Origin: Pseudacidovorax sp. RU35E
GTDB lineage: Bacteria > Pseudomonadota > Gammaproteobacteria > Burkholderiales > Burkholderiaceae_C
Assembly: GCF_900156165.1 (NCBI RefSeq)
Contig: NZ_FTMY01000003.1
Coordinates: forward strand, 124,001-188,000
Length of the DNA: 64,000 bases
Direction of reading: 5' to 3'
Shown here one piece after another: positions 14,697 to 23,241 of this stretch. Below the pieces are notes generated by a model. That model was not told the DNA's origin. It saw nothing but the letters and a program-made list of their open reading frames with translations, and ran no database searches. How positions within the stretch are numbered: the stretch's first letter is position 1; every line of letters begins with the position of its first letter. The translations under genes and the position numbers were made by a program.

Positions 14697-17159
14697 TCAG
14701 CGGAACATGTTCAGGATCCGGTTGCGCTCGTCGGGCTGCGCAGGCGCCGCAGGTTGCCCTGGCTGCGCCGGCTGGCCCGGAATGGCCGGGATCACCGGCT
14801 GCGTGCCCCAGGAGGGCGCAGGGCCGGTCGTCGGCGCACCGCTGTTGACTTCCACCGGCATGATCGGCGTCAGCGCGGCTTCCACCCCGAGCGACTGCAC
14901 GCCCTGGCCATTGGCGTATTCGTCGTACATCCATTCGCCGCTGGCGTTGGTCACGCCAGGGGGCACGTCCAGCTTGGCCACCGGCACGCCCTTGAGCGCG
15001 CCCTGCATGTAGCGCGTCCAGGCCGGCAGCGCGAGGCTGCCGCCGGTCTCGCCGCGCACGCCCAGCTGGCGTGGCGTGTCGTAGCCGATCCAGGCCACGC
15101 CCACGCGGGTCGGCTGGAAGCCGGCGAACCAGGCGTCGTGCGAATCGTTGGTGGTGCCCGTCTTGCCGTACAGGTCGTCGCGGCGCAACGTGCCGTAGGC
15201 GCGGCGGGCCGTGCCGTTCTTCACCACACTGTTCAGCAGCGTGTCGATGACGAAGGCATTGCGTGCGGGGATGACGCGGCCGGCCTGGTCGGCGGGCTTG
15301 GGCGGCGTGTCCTCCAGCACCTGGTCGCGGGCGTCGGTGATGCGCGCGATGAGGCGCGGCTCCACCTTCAGGCCGCCGTTGGCGAACACCGAATACGCCG
15401 CCGCCATCTGCAGCGGTGTCACCGAGCCGGCGCCCAGGCCCATCGTGAGGTAGGCCGGATGCTTGTCGGCTGCGAAGCCGAAATGCGTGATCCATTCCTG
15501 CGCATAGGCGGGCGTGATGGCGTCCAGCACGCGGATGGTCACCACGTTCTTCGACTGCTCCAGCGCCTGGCGCAGCGTGATCGGACCGGCATAGGTGTTG
15601 TCGTAGTTCTTGGGCTCCCACGGCGCGCCGCCGGTGGCGGCAGCGTCGAAGGACAACGGTGCGTCGTTGACGATGGTGGCGGGCGTGAAGCCCTTCTCCA
15701 GCGCGGCAGAGTAGATGAAGGGCTTGAAGCTGGAGCCCGGCTGGCGCCAGGCCTGCGTGGCATGGTTGAACTTGTTCTTGTTGAAGTCGAAGCCGCCCAC
15801 CAGGGCCTTGATGGCCCCGTCGCGCGGATCGACGGCGACGAAGGCGCCTTCGACCTCGGGCAGCTGCGTCACTTCCCAGCTGTTCTGCGGCCCCGTGCGG
15901 GCGATGCGCACGATGCTGCCTCGTCGGATGCGCAGCGGCTCGGCCGCCTTGTCCACCAGGCCGCGCTGCACCGCCTGCAGGCCGCGGCCCGTGATCTCCA
16001 CCGAGTCGCCGTTGGCGCGGACCGCCACCAGCTTGCGGGGACTGGCCTCCATCACCACAGCAGCCATCATGCCGCCGCTGTCGGGCTTGTCCGCCAGCGC
16101 ATCGTCCACGGCCGTGTCCACGTCGGCGTTGTCGGCGCTGTCTGCAGGCAATTCGACGAAGCCCTCCGGTCCCCGGTAGGGCTGGCGCTGCTCGTAGTCG
16201 ACGATGGTCTCGTGCAGGCCTTCGTACGCCGCGCTCTGGTCGGCGCGTGCCACGGTGGTGTAGACCTTGAAACCCTTGGTGTAGGTGTCGTCGCCGTACT
16301 TGGCCACCATCTGCTGGCGCACCATCTCGGCCACGTAGTCGGCGTGCAGTCCCGAGGGTTCGGCGGCATCGCGCAGCTTGAGCGGCTCCTGCCGGGCCTT
16401 CTCGGCGTCGGCCTGGCTCAGATAGCCGGTCTCGACCATGCGGCCGATGACGTACTGCTGGCGCGCCACCGCACGTCGAGGATTGGCGATGGGGTTGTTG
16501 CTGCTGGGTGCCTTGGGCAGGCCGGCCAACATGGCCGCTTCGGCCACCGTGATGTCCTGCAGCGGCTTGCCGAAATAGGTCTGGGCCGCGGCGGCAAAGC
16601 CGTAGGCACGGTTACCCAGGTAGATCTGGTTGAGGTAGATCTCCAGGATCTGGTCCTTGGTCAGCTCGTCCTCCAGCCGCCAGGCCAGCAACGCCTCCTT
16701 CAGCTTGCGGCTGAAGGTGCGTTCCGAGCTCAGGAACATGTTGCGCGCCACCTGCTGCGTGATGGTCGACGCTCCCTGGCGCACGCCGCCGTGCAAGGTG
16801 TTGGAGATGACCGCCCGCGCCAGGCCGATGGTGTCGAGCCCGCCGTGCTGGTAGAAGCGCGCGTCCTCGGTGGCGAGCACAGCGTCCTTCATCACCTTGG
16901 GGATCTTGTCGATCGGCACCAGCTGGCGGCGTTCCTCGCCGAACTCGCCGATCAGCTCACCGTCGGCGGTGAAAACGCGCAGCGGCAGTTTGGGCTGGTA
17001 GTTCTGCAGCGTGCTCACGTCGGGCAGCTGGCGCGACATCAGGGCCGCGGCAATGCCGACGATGGCGGCGCCGCACACCACCGCAGTGGCACTGCCGATG
17101 GCAGTCCACTTGGCGGCCCGGCGCAGGCGGGGATCGGACAGACGGTCTTTGAAGGACAT
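14697..17159 (-). CDS. mrcA: Penicillin-binding protein 1A, bifunctional transglycosylase/transpeptidase
   Basis: Class A PBP that polymerises and cross-links peptidoglycan. The 820-aa protein has a single membrane anchor at about residues 18-41. The GT51 domain has the catalytic Glu98 in EDARFYQHGGLD and the motif GASTITQQVARN. A PBP1A-type insert (OB) domain follows. The transpeptidase motifs are SSFK (SxxK), SKN (SxN) and KTGTT. The C-terminus is a proline/glutamine-rich tail. The frame is open upstream to 17387, but MSFKDRLSDPRLRRAAKW is the natural cytoplasmic start before the membrane helix; no Shine-Dalgarno is evident, so the start carries some doubt. It is divergent from the exosortase cluster. 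Confidence 0.94.
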   Translation of the reverse strand: MSFKDRLSDPRLRRAAKWTAIGSATAVVCGAAIVGIAAALMSRQLPDVSTLQNYQPKLPLRVFTADGELIGEFGEERRQLVPIDKIPKVMKDAVLATEDARFYQHGGLDTIGLARAVISNTLHGGVRQGASTITQQVARNMFLSSERTFSRKLKEALLAWRLEDELTKDQILEIYLNQIYLGNRAYGFAAAAQTYFGKPLQDITVAEAAMLAGLPKAPSSNNPIANPRRAVARQQYVIGRMVETGYLSQADAEKARQEPLKLRDAAEPSGLHADYVAEMVRQQMVAKYGDDTYTKGFKVYTTVARADQSAAYEGLHETIVDYEQRQPYRGPEGFVELPADSADNADVDTAVDDALADKPDSGGMMAAVVMEASPRKLVAVRANGDSVEITGRGLQAVQRGLVDKAAEPLRIRRGSIVRIARTGPQNSWEVTQLPEVEGAFVAVDPRDGAIKALVGGFDFNKNKFNHATQAWRQPGSSFKPFIYSAALEKGFTPATIVNDAPLSFDAAATGGAPWEPKNYDNTYAGPITLRQALEQSKNVVTIRVLDAITPAYAQEWITHFGFAADKHPAYLTMGLGAGSVTPLQMAAAYSVFANGGLKVEPRLIARITDARDQVLEDTPPKPADQAGRVIPARNAFVIDTLLNSVVKNGTARRAYGTLRRDDLYGKTGTTNDSHDAWFAGFQPTRVGVAWIGYDTPRQLGVRGETGGSLALPAWTRYMQGALKGVPVAKLDVPPGVTNASGEWMYDEYANGQGVQSLGVEAALTPIMPVEVNSGAPTTGPAPSWGTQPVIPAIPGQPAQPGQPAAPAQPDERNRILNMFR

Positions 17160-17501
17160 GGAAGGAAACAGGAAGAGGTCGCCGGCGGGACGGAACGCGA
17201 GCATGCCCGCCCGCGCAAGGGCTGCCGTAACAAGGCGTTGCCTGCACGCCGGCAGGCGCGCAAGCCTCGCGCCGCCACGGCAGCCACGCTGTCGGACGGC
17301 GGCAGCATTCTCGGTGCGGCAGGTGCCACGCCGCCGGCAGGGCCATCGTCGCCGCGGATCTTGAAAGGAGGCTGAAGGCCGCTGCACACGGACTTCACAC
17401 GGGCTTCACATGGCGCGGCGCCCTTCATCGGGCCTTCCTTCTGTCTTCGGAAGCCGCGCGGACAGTCCTTCCCATCGCACACACCGAGGAAGGAACCGAC
17501 C
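17160..17501. other. Divergent intergenic region between PBP1A and the exosortase cluster
   Basis: 342 bp without a credible gene. The mrcA frame remains open through part of it, probably by chance given the high GC. It holds the CreB-type tag at 17394-17409 and must hold promoters for both flanking genes, though I see no convincing sigma-70 elements. The start of the VIT/VWA gene has a clear ribosome-binding site (GAAGGAA) about 9 nt upstream. Confidence 0.5.
17394..17409 (+). promoter_or_regulatory. CreB/BlrA-type tag (TTCAC-N6-TTCAC)
   Basis: Two TTCAC direct repeats (17394-17398 and 17405-17409) with exactly 6 bp between them match the cre/blr-tag bound by CreB in E. coli and BlrA in Aeromonas. 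It is 93 bp upstream of the VIT/VWA gene in the forward orientation, and the genome encodes a CreBC-like pair 3 kb away. Recognition by this regulator is inferred from the consensus. Confidence 0.72.
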
Positions 17502-19568
17502 ATGAATCCGAACTTTTGCTGGCGCCCATGGCGCAGTCCCGAAGCCTGCGGCTGCAGCCTGTGGGCGTTCACGGCGCTGATGGCGCTGGCCGCCTTTGCG
17601 CTGCTGGTGTGCCGGCCGGTGCATGCACAGGAACGTGGCAACGATGCCACCGCGAGTCCCTATCTGGTGGTGCAGAGCGACACCCCCGGCACCGACCGCC
17701 TGCCCCTCAAGCGCACCGACGTGGATGTGCGCATCGCCGGCGTCATCGCCGACGTGCGGGTGACGCAGACCTACCGCAACGAAGGCGAGCGCACGCTGGA
17801 GGCGCGCTATGTCTTTCCCGGCTCCACGCGCGCCGCCGTCGGTGGCATGAACGTGCGCATCGCCGACCGGCTGATCACGGCGCAGATCCGCGAGAAACGG
17901 CAGGCGCGGCTGGAGTACCAGGAAGCGAAGCAGGCCGGCCAGACGGCCGCGCTGCTCGAGGCCGAGCGGCCCAACGTCTTCCAGATGAACGTGGCCAACA
18001 TCCGGCCGGGCGACGAGGTGCGGGTGGAACTGCGCTACAGCGAGCTGCTGCTGCCGCAGTCGGGCCGCTACCAGTTCGTCTATCCCACCGTGGTGGGCCC
18101 GCGCTACGTGGGCACCGGCGGTGGCGGGGGACAGTGGAGCGCGCAGCCCACGCTGCCCGCCGGCACGGCCAGTGCCGCGGCCTTCTCGCTCAAGCTGAGC
18201 CTCGATGCACCGCTGCCGCTGGCGGACATCCGCTCGTCCAGCCATGCGCTGGCCATCCAGCCCGGCCGCGACGACCGGCATGCCGCGCTCACCCTGCGCG
18301 ACGATGGCCGGCCGCTGGCCAACCGCGACTTCATGCTCGACTTCGCCCTCGCCGGCGAGCGCATCCAGTCGGGCCTGATGCTCTACCCCGGCAGCGGCCC
18401 GGATGCGGAGAACTTCTTCCTCGCGATGGTCGAGCCGCCGCGCGCCGTGGCGGCAGAGCGCATCGTGCCGCGCGACTACCTCTTCGTGGTGGACATCTCC
18501 GGCTCCATGCACGGCTTTCCGCTGGACACGGCGCGCGCCCTGCTCGAGCGGCTGATCGGCGGCCTGCGGCCCAGCGACACCTTCAACGTGATGCTGTTCG
18601 CCGGCAGCAACCGCATGCTGTCGCCCAGGCCGGTGCCGGCGACACGGCCCAACATCGAGCGGGCGCTCAGGACGCTCACCGACATCCAGGGTGGCGGCAG
18701 CACCGAGCTGATCCCGGCCTTGCGCCAGGCCTATGCCCAGCCCAAGGCCGAGGGCGTCTCGCGCAGCATCGTGGTGGTGACCGATGGCTATGTCACCGTC
18801 GAGCGCGAGGCCTTCGCGCTGGTGCGCGAGCACCTGGACCAGGCCAACCTGTTCGCCTTCGGCATCGGCTCCTCGGTCAACCTGCACCTGATCGAGGGCC
18901 TGGCCCGGGCTGGTCGTGGCGAGCCCTTTGTCATCACCGACGAACGGCAGGCGCCCGAGCAGGCGGCACGCTTCCGTCGCATGGTGGAGTCGCCCGTGCT
19001 CACCGGCCTGAAGGCGCGCTTCGAGGGCCTGGAGGTGTACGACGTGGAACCGGCCCGGCTGCCCGACGTGCTGGGCGAGCGGCCCGTGGTGCTCTTCGGC
19101 AAGTGGCGCGGCACGCCGCGCGGCCAACTGGTGGTCGAAGGCCGCAGCGCCGAAGGCCCGTGGCGCCAGGTGCTGCCGGTGGACGCGGACAGCCTCGCCC
19201 CGCAGGCCACGGCCCTGCGCGCCCTGTGGGCCCGCGACCGCATCGCGGCGCTGGACGACCAGGAGGGCCTGGAAGGCAGCGGCCAGCAGCGCGAGGCCAT
19301 CACCGCGCTGGGGCTCAAGTACAGCCTGCTCACCGCCTACACCAGCTTCATCGCCGTCGATCAATTGGTGCGAGGCACGGGTGATGCCGGCACGACGGTG
19401 GACCAGCCGCAACCCTTGCCCGAAGGCGTGAGCGAACTCGCGCTGGGCATGCCGGTGCCGGCCACGCCCGAGCCCGAGACGCTGGGGGCCGTGGCCGTGG
19501 CGCTGGGCATGCTCGCCATGCTGCGCCGCCGGCTGCGTCGGCACGACGCGCGGCGCATGACCGCCTGA
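17502..19568 (+). CDS. VIT and VWA domain protein with a PEP-CTERM exosortase sorting tail
   Basis: Exported 688-aa protein, the probable substrate of the exosortase encoded next. It has a signal sequence (hydrophobic about 20-42, cleavage near VHAQ). Next comes a VIT (vault/inter-alpha-trypsin) domain at about 50-185 and a von Willebrand A domain from about 325 with the MIDAS motif DISGS (D331). The C-terminus is tripartite: PEP at 656-658, a hydrophobic segment LGAVAVALGMLAMLRR and an arginine cluster, the hallmark of PEP-CTERM sorting signals. VIT/VWA proteins are also known targets of other sortase or exosortase types. Function is probably adhesion or envelope sensing at the surface. The exosortase gene starts 17 bp after its stop. 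Confidence 0.88.
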   Translation: MNPNFCWRPWRSPEACGCSLWAFTALMALAAFALLVCRPVHAQERGNDATASPYLVVQSDTPGTDRLPLKRTDVDVRIAGVIADVRVTQTYRNEGERTLEARYVFPGSTRAAVGGMNVRIADRLITAQIREKRQARLEYQEAKQAGQTAALLEAERPNVFQMNVANIRPGDEVRVELRYSELLLPQSGRYQFVYPTVVGPRYVGTGGGGGQWSAQPTLPAGTASAAAFSLKLSLDAPLPLADIRSSSHALAIQPGRDDRHAALTLRDDGRPLANRDFMLDFALAGERIQSGLMLYPGSGPDAENFFLAMVEPPRAVAAERIVPRDYLFVVDISGSMHGFPLDTARALLERLIGGLRPSDTFNVMLFAGSNRMLSPRPVPATRPNIERALRTLTDIQGGGSTELIPALRQAYAQPKAEGVSRSIVVVTDGYVTVEREAFALVREHLDQANLFAFGIGSSVNLHLIEGLARAGRGEPFVITDERQAPEQAARFRRMVESPVLTGLKARFEGLEVYDVEPARLPDVLGERPVVLFGKWRGTPRGQLVVEGRSAEGPWRQVLPVDADSLAPQATALRALWARDRIAALDDQEGLEGSGQQREAITALGLKYSLLTAYTSFIAVDQLVRGTGDAGTTVDQPQPLPEGVSELALGMPVPATPEPETLGAVAVALGMLAMLRRRLRRHDARRMTA

Positions 19569-19585
19569 ACGAGGGAGCAACGCCA

Positions 19586-20470
19586 ATGAACCTCGTCGAT
19601 TGGGCGGGCCGCCATCCCCGGAGCCTGGAGGCGGCGATCCGTCTCGACCGCCTGCCGCCCGTGCTGTGGCTGCTGGCCACAGCCCTGGTGCTCTGGCCCA
19701 CCTGGGGCTGGATGGGCGCCCGCATGCTGGACCGCTCGGACGATCCGCTGGGCCTGCTGGCGCTGGCTGCGCTGGGCCTGTTCGCCTGGCAAGGTCGGCG
19801 GTCGCTGCGTGCCTCGCCGCGGCTGGGGCTGCTGTCCGTGGCTGCGCTCGGCGTGCTGGCCTCTTCGCTGCTGCGGGCCGGCGGTGCGCTGCCGCCGCTG
19901 GCCACCGGCCTGCTGGCTGTGCTGGCCCTGGCCTGCGTGCTGCTCGCCTTCCTGCCGAACGGGCAGCCTGCCCTGCCGGTATTGGGCTTGGCGGTGCTCG
20001 CCCTGCCGCTGCTGTCCTCGCTGCAGTTCTATGCGGGCTATCCGCTGCGGCTGGTCACGGCCGAGGCGGCGCGCTGGCTGCTGGCGCCGTTCTTCGTCGT
20101 CGAGCGTGCCGGCAGCAGCCTGTGGATCGACGGCCGGCTGGTGATCGTCGATGCACCCTGCTCCGGCGTGCAGATGGTGTGGATGGGCTATTTCACCGCC
20201 TGCGTGGTGGCGCTGTTCATGACGCGGATGGACGATCGCGCCTTCCTGCGCCGGCTTCCCGTCGTGGGCCTGGTGGTGCTGGGCGGTAATGTGCTGCGCA
20301 ATGCACTGTTGGTGGGCCTGGAGGGCGCCGGCCATGCGCCGGGGCCGCTGCTGCACCAGGCGCTGGGGCTGGCGCTGCTCGCCGTGGTGTGCGGTGCCAT
20401 CGGGCGGCGCATGCTGCGTGCGGCACCGCATGGCCTCGCTCTTGGAGGGGATCGCCATGCGCTGGCCTGA
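19586..20470 (+). CDS. Exosortase (dedicated, single-target type)
   Basis: Multi-pass membrane transpeptidase-like protein of 294 aa with about eight hydrophobic helices. The exosortase catalytic set is visible: Cys192 in DAPCSGVQMVWMGYF, Arg238 in GGNVLRNALLVGLE, and a histidine at 250 or 257 in the following GHAPGPLLHQALG segment. It would cleave and process the PEP-CTERM tail of the upstream VIT/VWA protein. A good ribosome-binding site (GAGGGAG) precedes the ATG at 19586. I cannot assign an Xrt letter class from sequence alone. There is no large EPS locus in the window, which sets it apart from the classical XrtA/EpsH systems. Confidence 0.88.
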   Translation: MNLVDWAGRHPRSLEAAIRLDRLPPVLWLLATALVLWPTWGWMGARMLDRSDDPLGLLALAALGLFAWQGRRSLRASPRLGLLSVAALGVLASSLLRAGGALPPLATGLLAVLALACVLLAFLPNGQPALPVLGLAVLALPLLSSLQFYAGYPLRLVTAEAARWLLAPFFVVERAGSSLWIDGRLVIVDAPCSGVQMVWMGYFTACVVALFMTRMDDRAFLRRLPVVGLVVLGGNVLRNALLVGLEGAGHAPGPLLHQALGLALLAVVCGAIGRRMLRAAPHGLALGGDRHALA

Positions 20471-21035
20471 TGTCTTCGCGCCTTCGCCCTGGCGCAACCA
20501 CTTCGCGCACCGGGTGCTGCACAAGCTGGCATTCGCGCTCGTGCTGGTGGCGAGCCTGCTGGCCAGCCTCTGGCCGCTGGCGCAGGACGGTGTCGTGCGG
20601 TCTTCGTCCCATGCTGCCTCGCCCGAATGGCCCGCCACCTGGGACGGCGCGCCGTTGAGACCGCAGGCGCTCGGCGAGGTGGAGGCCCGCTTCGCCCGCC
20701 ACTTTCCCGGCCACATCGCCCGCTTCACCGACGGCCGGCAGGTGCTGGTGATGCGGCAGGTCGAGCGTCCCACACGCTTGCTGCATCCGGCCGAGGACTG
20801 CTGGCGCGCACTGGGCTACCGCATCCTCCAGGCCCGGCTCGAACACGATGCGCGCGGCCGGCTGTGGCGCTGCTTCCACGCTGAGCGCGCGGGGCGCAGC
20901 GCCCAGCGCGTGTGCGAGCGCATCGAGGATGCCGCGGGCCGCGCTTTCACCGACACTTCCGCCTGGTACTGGGCCAGCTGGCGCGCGAGCGCCGCCGGAC
21001 CCTGGACGGCGGTGACCGTGGTCTCGCCGCCATGA
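20457..21035 (+). CDS. Exosortase-associated EpsI-like protein
   Basis: 192-aa protein with an N-terminal membrane anchor (about 22-42) and a periplasmic domain. The HPAEDCWRALGYRI segment (Cys115) resembles the conserved cysteine region of EpsI/DUF3485 proteins that accompany exosortases. It starts inside the end of the exosortase gene (14-bp overlap) with a strong Shine-Dalgarno (GGAGGGG), so the two are coupled. Role: accessory factor in exosortase processing, inferred from the family context. The similarity is limited to this region, so the family call is moderate. Confidence 0.68.
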   Translation: MRWPDVFAPSPWRNHFAHRVLHKLAFALVLVASLLASLWPLAQDGVVRSSSHAASPEWPATWDGAPLRPQALGEVEARFARHFPGHIARFTDGRQVLVMRQVERPTRLLHPAEDCWRALGYRILQARLEHDARGRLWRCFHAERAGRSAQRVCERIEDAAGRAFTDTSAWYWASWRASAAGPWTAVTVVSPP

Positions 21036-21062
21036 ACGACACGACAGACAACGGGACGCGAT

Positions 21063-22343
21063 GTGAACAAGGGGCTGCGTTTGCTGCTGTGGGGCCTGCT
21101 GGCCCTGCTGCTGACGGCAGCGGTGGCGGCCGTGGCGGTGGTGCGCATCGCGCTCGCACCGGCCCAGGACGAATGGGCGGTGGACTGGCGCGTCGGTCCC
21201 GTCACGGTGCCGGTGGGCGTGCCGACGGTGCTGCGGCTGGCCACCTCGTCCTGGATCGCGCCGCGACTGGACGGCCGCCAACTGCAGACGGCCCAGGGCC
21301 CCATCGACCTGCACTGGGACGCGACGCGCAACCAGCTCGCGCTGCGCTGTGCCCCCTGCCGCATCGGACTTGCCGCCCTGGGCTCGCAGCCGCTGCAACT
21401 GAGCCAACTGAGCCTGACCGCGGCGCGCGACGTGGATTTGCTGCGGGGCGAGGTCGATGTGGTGCCGGCCAGCGTTGGCGCCGAGGGCCTGCACGGCCGC
21501 TGGCAGGGCCGCCTCACGCAGCGTGACCTGCACATCGACGCCAGCTTCGACGAGGCGCCGATCGCGCGCTGGTACGCCGTGCTGGCGGCCGACATGCCCG
21601 AGCTGGAGCGCGCCCGCATCGGCGGCACCGCGTCGGGCCGCCTGCAAGTGCAACTGCCCTCGGGCGCGCTGGGCCTGCAGCCGCGCATCAGCGGCTTCAC
21701 CGTGGAGGGCCTGGGCACCGAGGCGCTGCTGAATGCACGCAGCCAGTGCGGGCCATCCGCCCAACTCAAGGCCGACAGCTGGCTTGCCCGCGCCGTCATC
21801 GCGGCGGAGGACCAGCGCTTCTTCCAGCATCCTGGCTTCGACCTGATCGAACTGCAGGCCGCCTTCGACCGCAACCAGCACAAGGGTGCGGTCGAGCGCG
21901 GCGGCAGCACGCTCACCCAGCAACTGGCCAAGGTGCTGGTGACCGGCAGCGAGCGCAGCCTGCAGCGCAAGCTGCGCGAGCTGCTCTACGCGGTGGACAT
22001 GGAGCAGCAACTGGGCAAGGCGCGCATCCTTCAGCTGTACCTGAACCATGCGCCCTGGGGCCGGGTCTGCGGCGCCGAGGCGGCGGCGCGCTTCTACTTC
22101 GGCCGATCGGCGGCGCGGCTGGAGCCGGCGCAGGCGGTGTGGCTGGCGGCCATGCTGCACGCGCCCAGCGCCGCCGCCGAGCGTTGGCAGCGGGAAGGCA
22201 GCCTGGACCCGCAGCGCGTGCAGTGGGTGGCCGAGGGCATCCGCGGCATCGGCCGTGGTCAGCGCGAGGCCCTGTTGCGCAGCGTGGCGCAGGTGCGTTA
22301 TCCCTGGCCGGGCAGCCAGCCGCCCTCCCCACCCACCCGCTGA
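21063..22343 (+). CDS. Monofunctional GT51 peptidoglycan glycosyltransferase with a long N-terminal domain
   Basis: Membrane-anchored transglycosylase of 426 aa reading from a GTG at 21063. The membrane helix is at about 5-30. The GT51 domain starts near 235 with the catalytic Glu249 in AEDQRFFQHPGFD and the motif RGGSTLTQQLAK (279-290), followed by KLRELLYAVDME. No transpeptidase domain is present. MtgA enzymes are about 230-250 aa; here roughly 200 extra residues lie between the anchor and the GT domain, rich in beta-strand-like segments and with a CAPC pair. It is the last gene of the exosortase cluster, 27 bp after the EpsI-like gene, which links surface sorting to cell-wall synthesis. 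Confidence 0.86.
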   Translation: MNKGLRLLLWGLLALLLTAAVAAVAVVRIALAPAQDEWAVDWRVGPVTVPVGVPTVLRLATSSWIAPRLDGRQLQTAQGPIDLHWDATRNQLALRCAPCRIGLAALGSQPLQLSQLSLTAARDVDLLRGEVDVVPASVGAEGLHGRWQGRLTQRDLHIDASFDEAPIARWYAVLAADMPELERARIGGTASGRLQVQLPSGALGLQPRISGFTVEGLGTEALLNARSQCGPSAQLKADSWLARAVIAAEDQRFFQHPGFDLIELQAAFDRNQHKGAVERGGSTLTQQLAKVLVTGSERSLQRKLRELLYAVDMEQQLGKARILQLYLNHAPWGRVCGAEAAARFYFGRSAARLEPAQAVWLAAMLHAPSAAAERWQREGSLDPQRVQWVAEGIRGIGRGQREALLRSVAQVRYPWPGSQPPSPPTR

Positions 22344-22578
22344 ACGCCACGGTTGGGGCCGCCTCCTGTGCCGGGCCGTATCGACGTAGGAACAATCCCA
22401 CAGACTGATGGGCCTGATTGTTTCCTGATCATGAACAGCACGTTCGGCGATGACCAGGGTTTTCCCTAGATCAACGGTTCACAATTCATCTCACGGGCCA
22501 GCGATTGAACGCAGACCCGAAGCCGGTGGGGCAGGTGCCCTACCCGCTCTGTTCAACGCTCTGCTCAGGAGAAAAATC
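22344..22578 (+). promoter_or_regulatory. Leader region of the small exported protein gene
   Basis: 235 bp of comparatively AT-rich sequence between the GT51 gene and the next gene. It has several short dyad-like segments around 22390-22435 and a good ribosome-binding site (AGGAG at 22567-22571). No defined promoter was assigned. The long leader suggests independent regulation of the downstream gene. Confidence 0.35.
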
Positions 22579-22932
22579 ATGACCAAGACCTCGAAGATCA
22601 TCGCCCTCGCCGCCCTGTCGTTCGCCGCCGTTGCCGGCGCCAGCGCCGAGGAATACCAAGGCGTCATCGCCCCCGTGTCGGCCTTCAGCCGCGCCGAAGT
22701 GAACGCCCAGGCCGTGCAGGCCGCCCGCGCCGAAGAGAACCTGGAATACGTCGGCCAGCAGGTCGCCGTGGCCCCGGCCGCTCCCCGTAGCCGTGCCGCC
22801 GTGCAGGCCGAAGCTGTCGCCGCCGCCCACAGCCCGACCTGGAACCTGGACTCCAAGGCTTTCGTGAACAGCACGATCCCGGCCCAGTACACCCAGGGCA
22901 GCCTGTCCGTCTACCGCAAGGCCGGCCTGTAA
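22579..22932 (+). CDS. Small exported protein, DUF4148-like
   Basis: 117-aa protein with a clear signal peptide (MTKTSKIIALAALSFAAVAG, cleavage near ASA-EE). The mature part is short and alanine-rich with repeated S-R-A-E-V-N-A-Q / S-R-A-A-V-Q-A-E motifs. This resembles the small periplasmic DUF4148-type proteins that are numerous in Burkholderiales; function unknown. The start is supported by AGGAGAA upstream. A strong terminator follows at 23107-23135. Family assignment rests on the pattern only. Confidence 0.72.
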   Translation: MTKTSKIIALAALSFAAVAGASAEEYQGVIAPVSAFSRAEVNAQAVQAARAEENLEYVGQQVAVAPAAPRSRAAVQAEAVAAAHSPTWNLDSKAFVNSTIPAQYTQGSLSVYRKAGL

Positions 22933-23106
22933 TCAGGCCGCCACGCCACGTCGTCCGATTCCTGAGGGATCGGCAGCGCGTGGCGATCCCCCGGCAGAAC
23001 GGGATGGAGGCGGACCGGGCCTGACACCGGGTTGGTCTTCGTCCCCTCAGGCGGGCACCGCCTGTGAAAGAGGTCCGGGATGGGGCCTGGGAGGCGCCTG
23101 ACTGCA

Positions 23107-23135
23107 GCCGGCACGTGAAAGCGTGCCGGCTTTTT
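23107..23135 (+). terminator. Intrinsic terminator before proC
   Basis: Perfect 9-bp stem (GCCGGCACG at 23107-23115, CGTGCCGGC at 23122-23130) with a T5 run. It lies 174 bp after the small exported protein gene. The 22933-23106 interval has no reading frame I can support; it is a long 3' UTR or could hold a small RNA. Confidence 0.82.
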
Positions 23136-23241
23136 CGTTGGGGGGCACGGCCTCGGCGAGCAGCCGGCAGGGCCGGCGGCAGGACGCGGCAGGCGCGGCG
23201 CGCACGACAATGCCGACCGACCCCTTTCCTCCCTCCTTCTC

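Noticed and set aside
17215-17240. CCGTAACAAGG as a 16S rRNA 3' end fragment
   Set aside because: Only about 11 bases match and the surrounding sequence is not rRNA.
14685-17375. Long open frame on the + strand opposite mrcA (896 aa)
   Set aside because: Shadow of the PBP1A gene in GC-rich codons; the minus frame has all PBP motifs.
22477-22492. TTCAC-AATTCA-TCTCAC as a second CreB tag before the small exported protein gene
   Set aside because: The second half-site does not match TTCAC at the required spacing.
23107-23130. CACGTG in GGCACGTGAAAGC as a third parS site
   Set aside because: It lies in the stem of an intrinsic terminator and matches parS only over the central bases.
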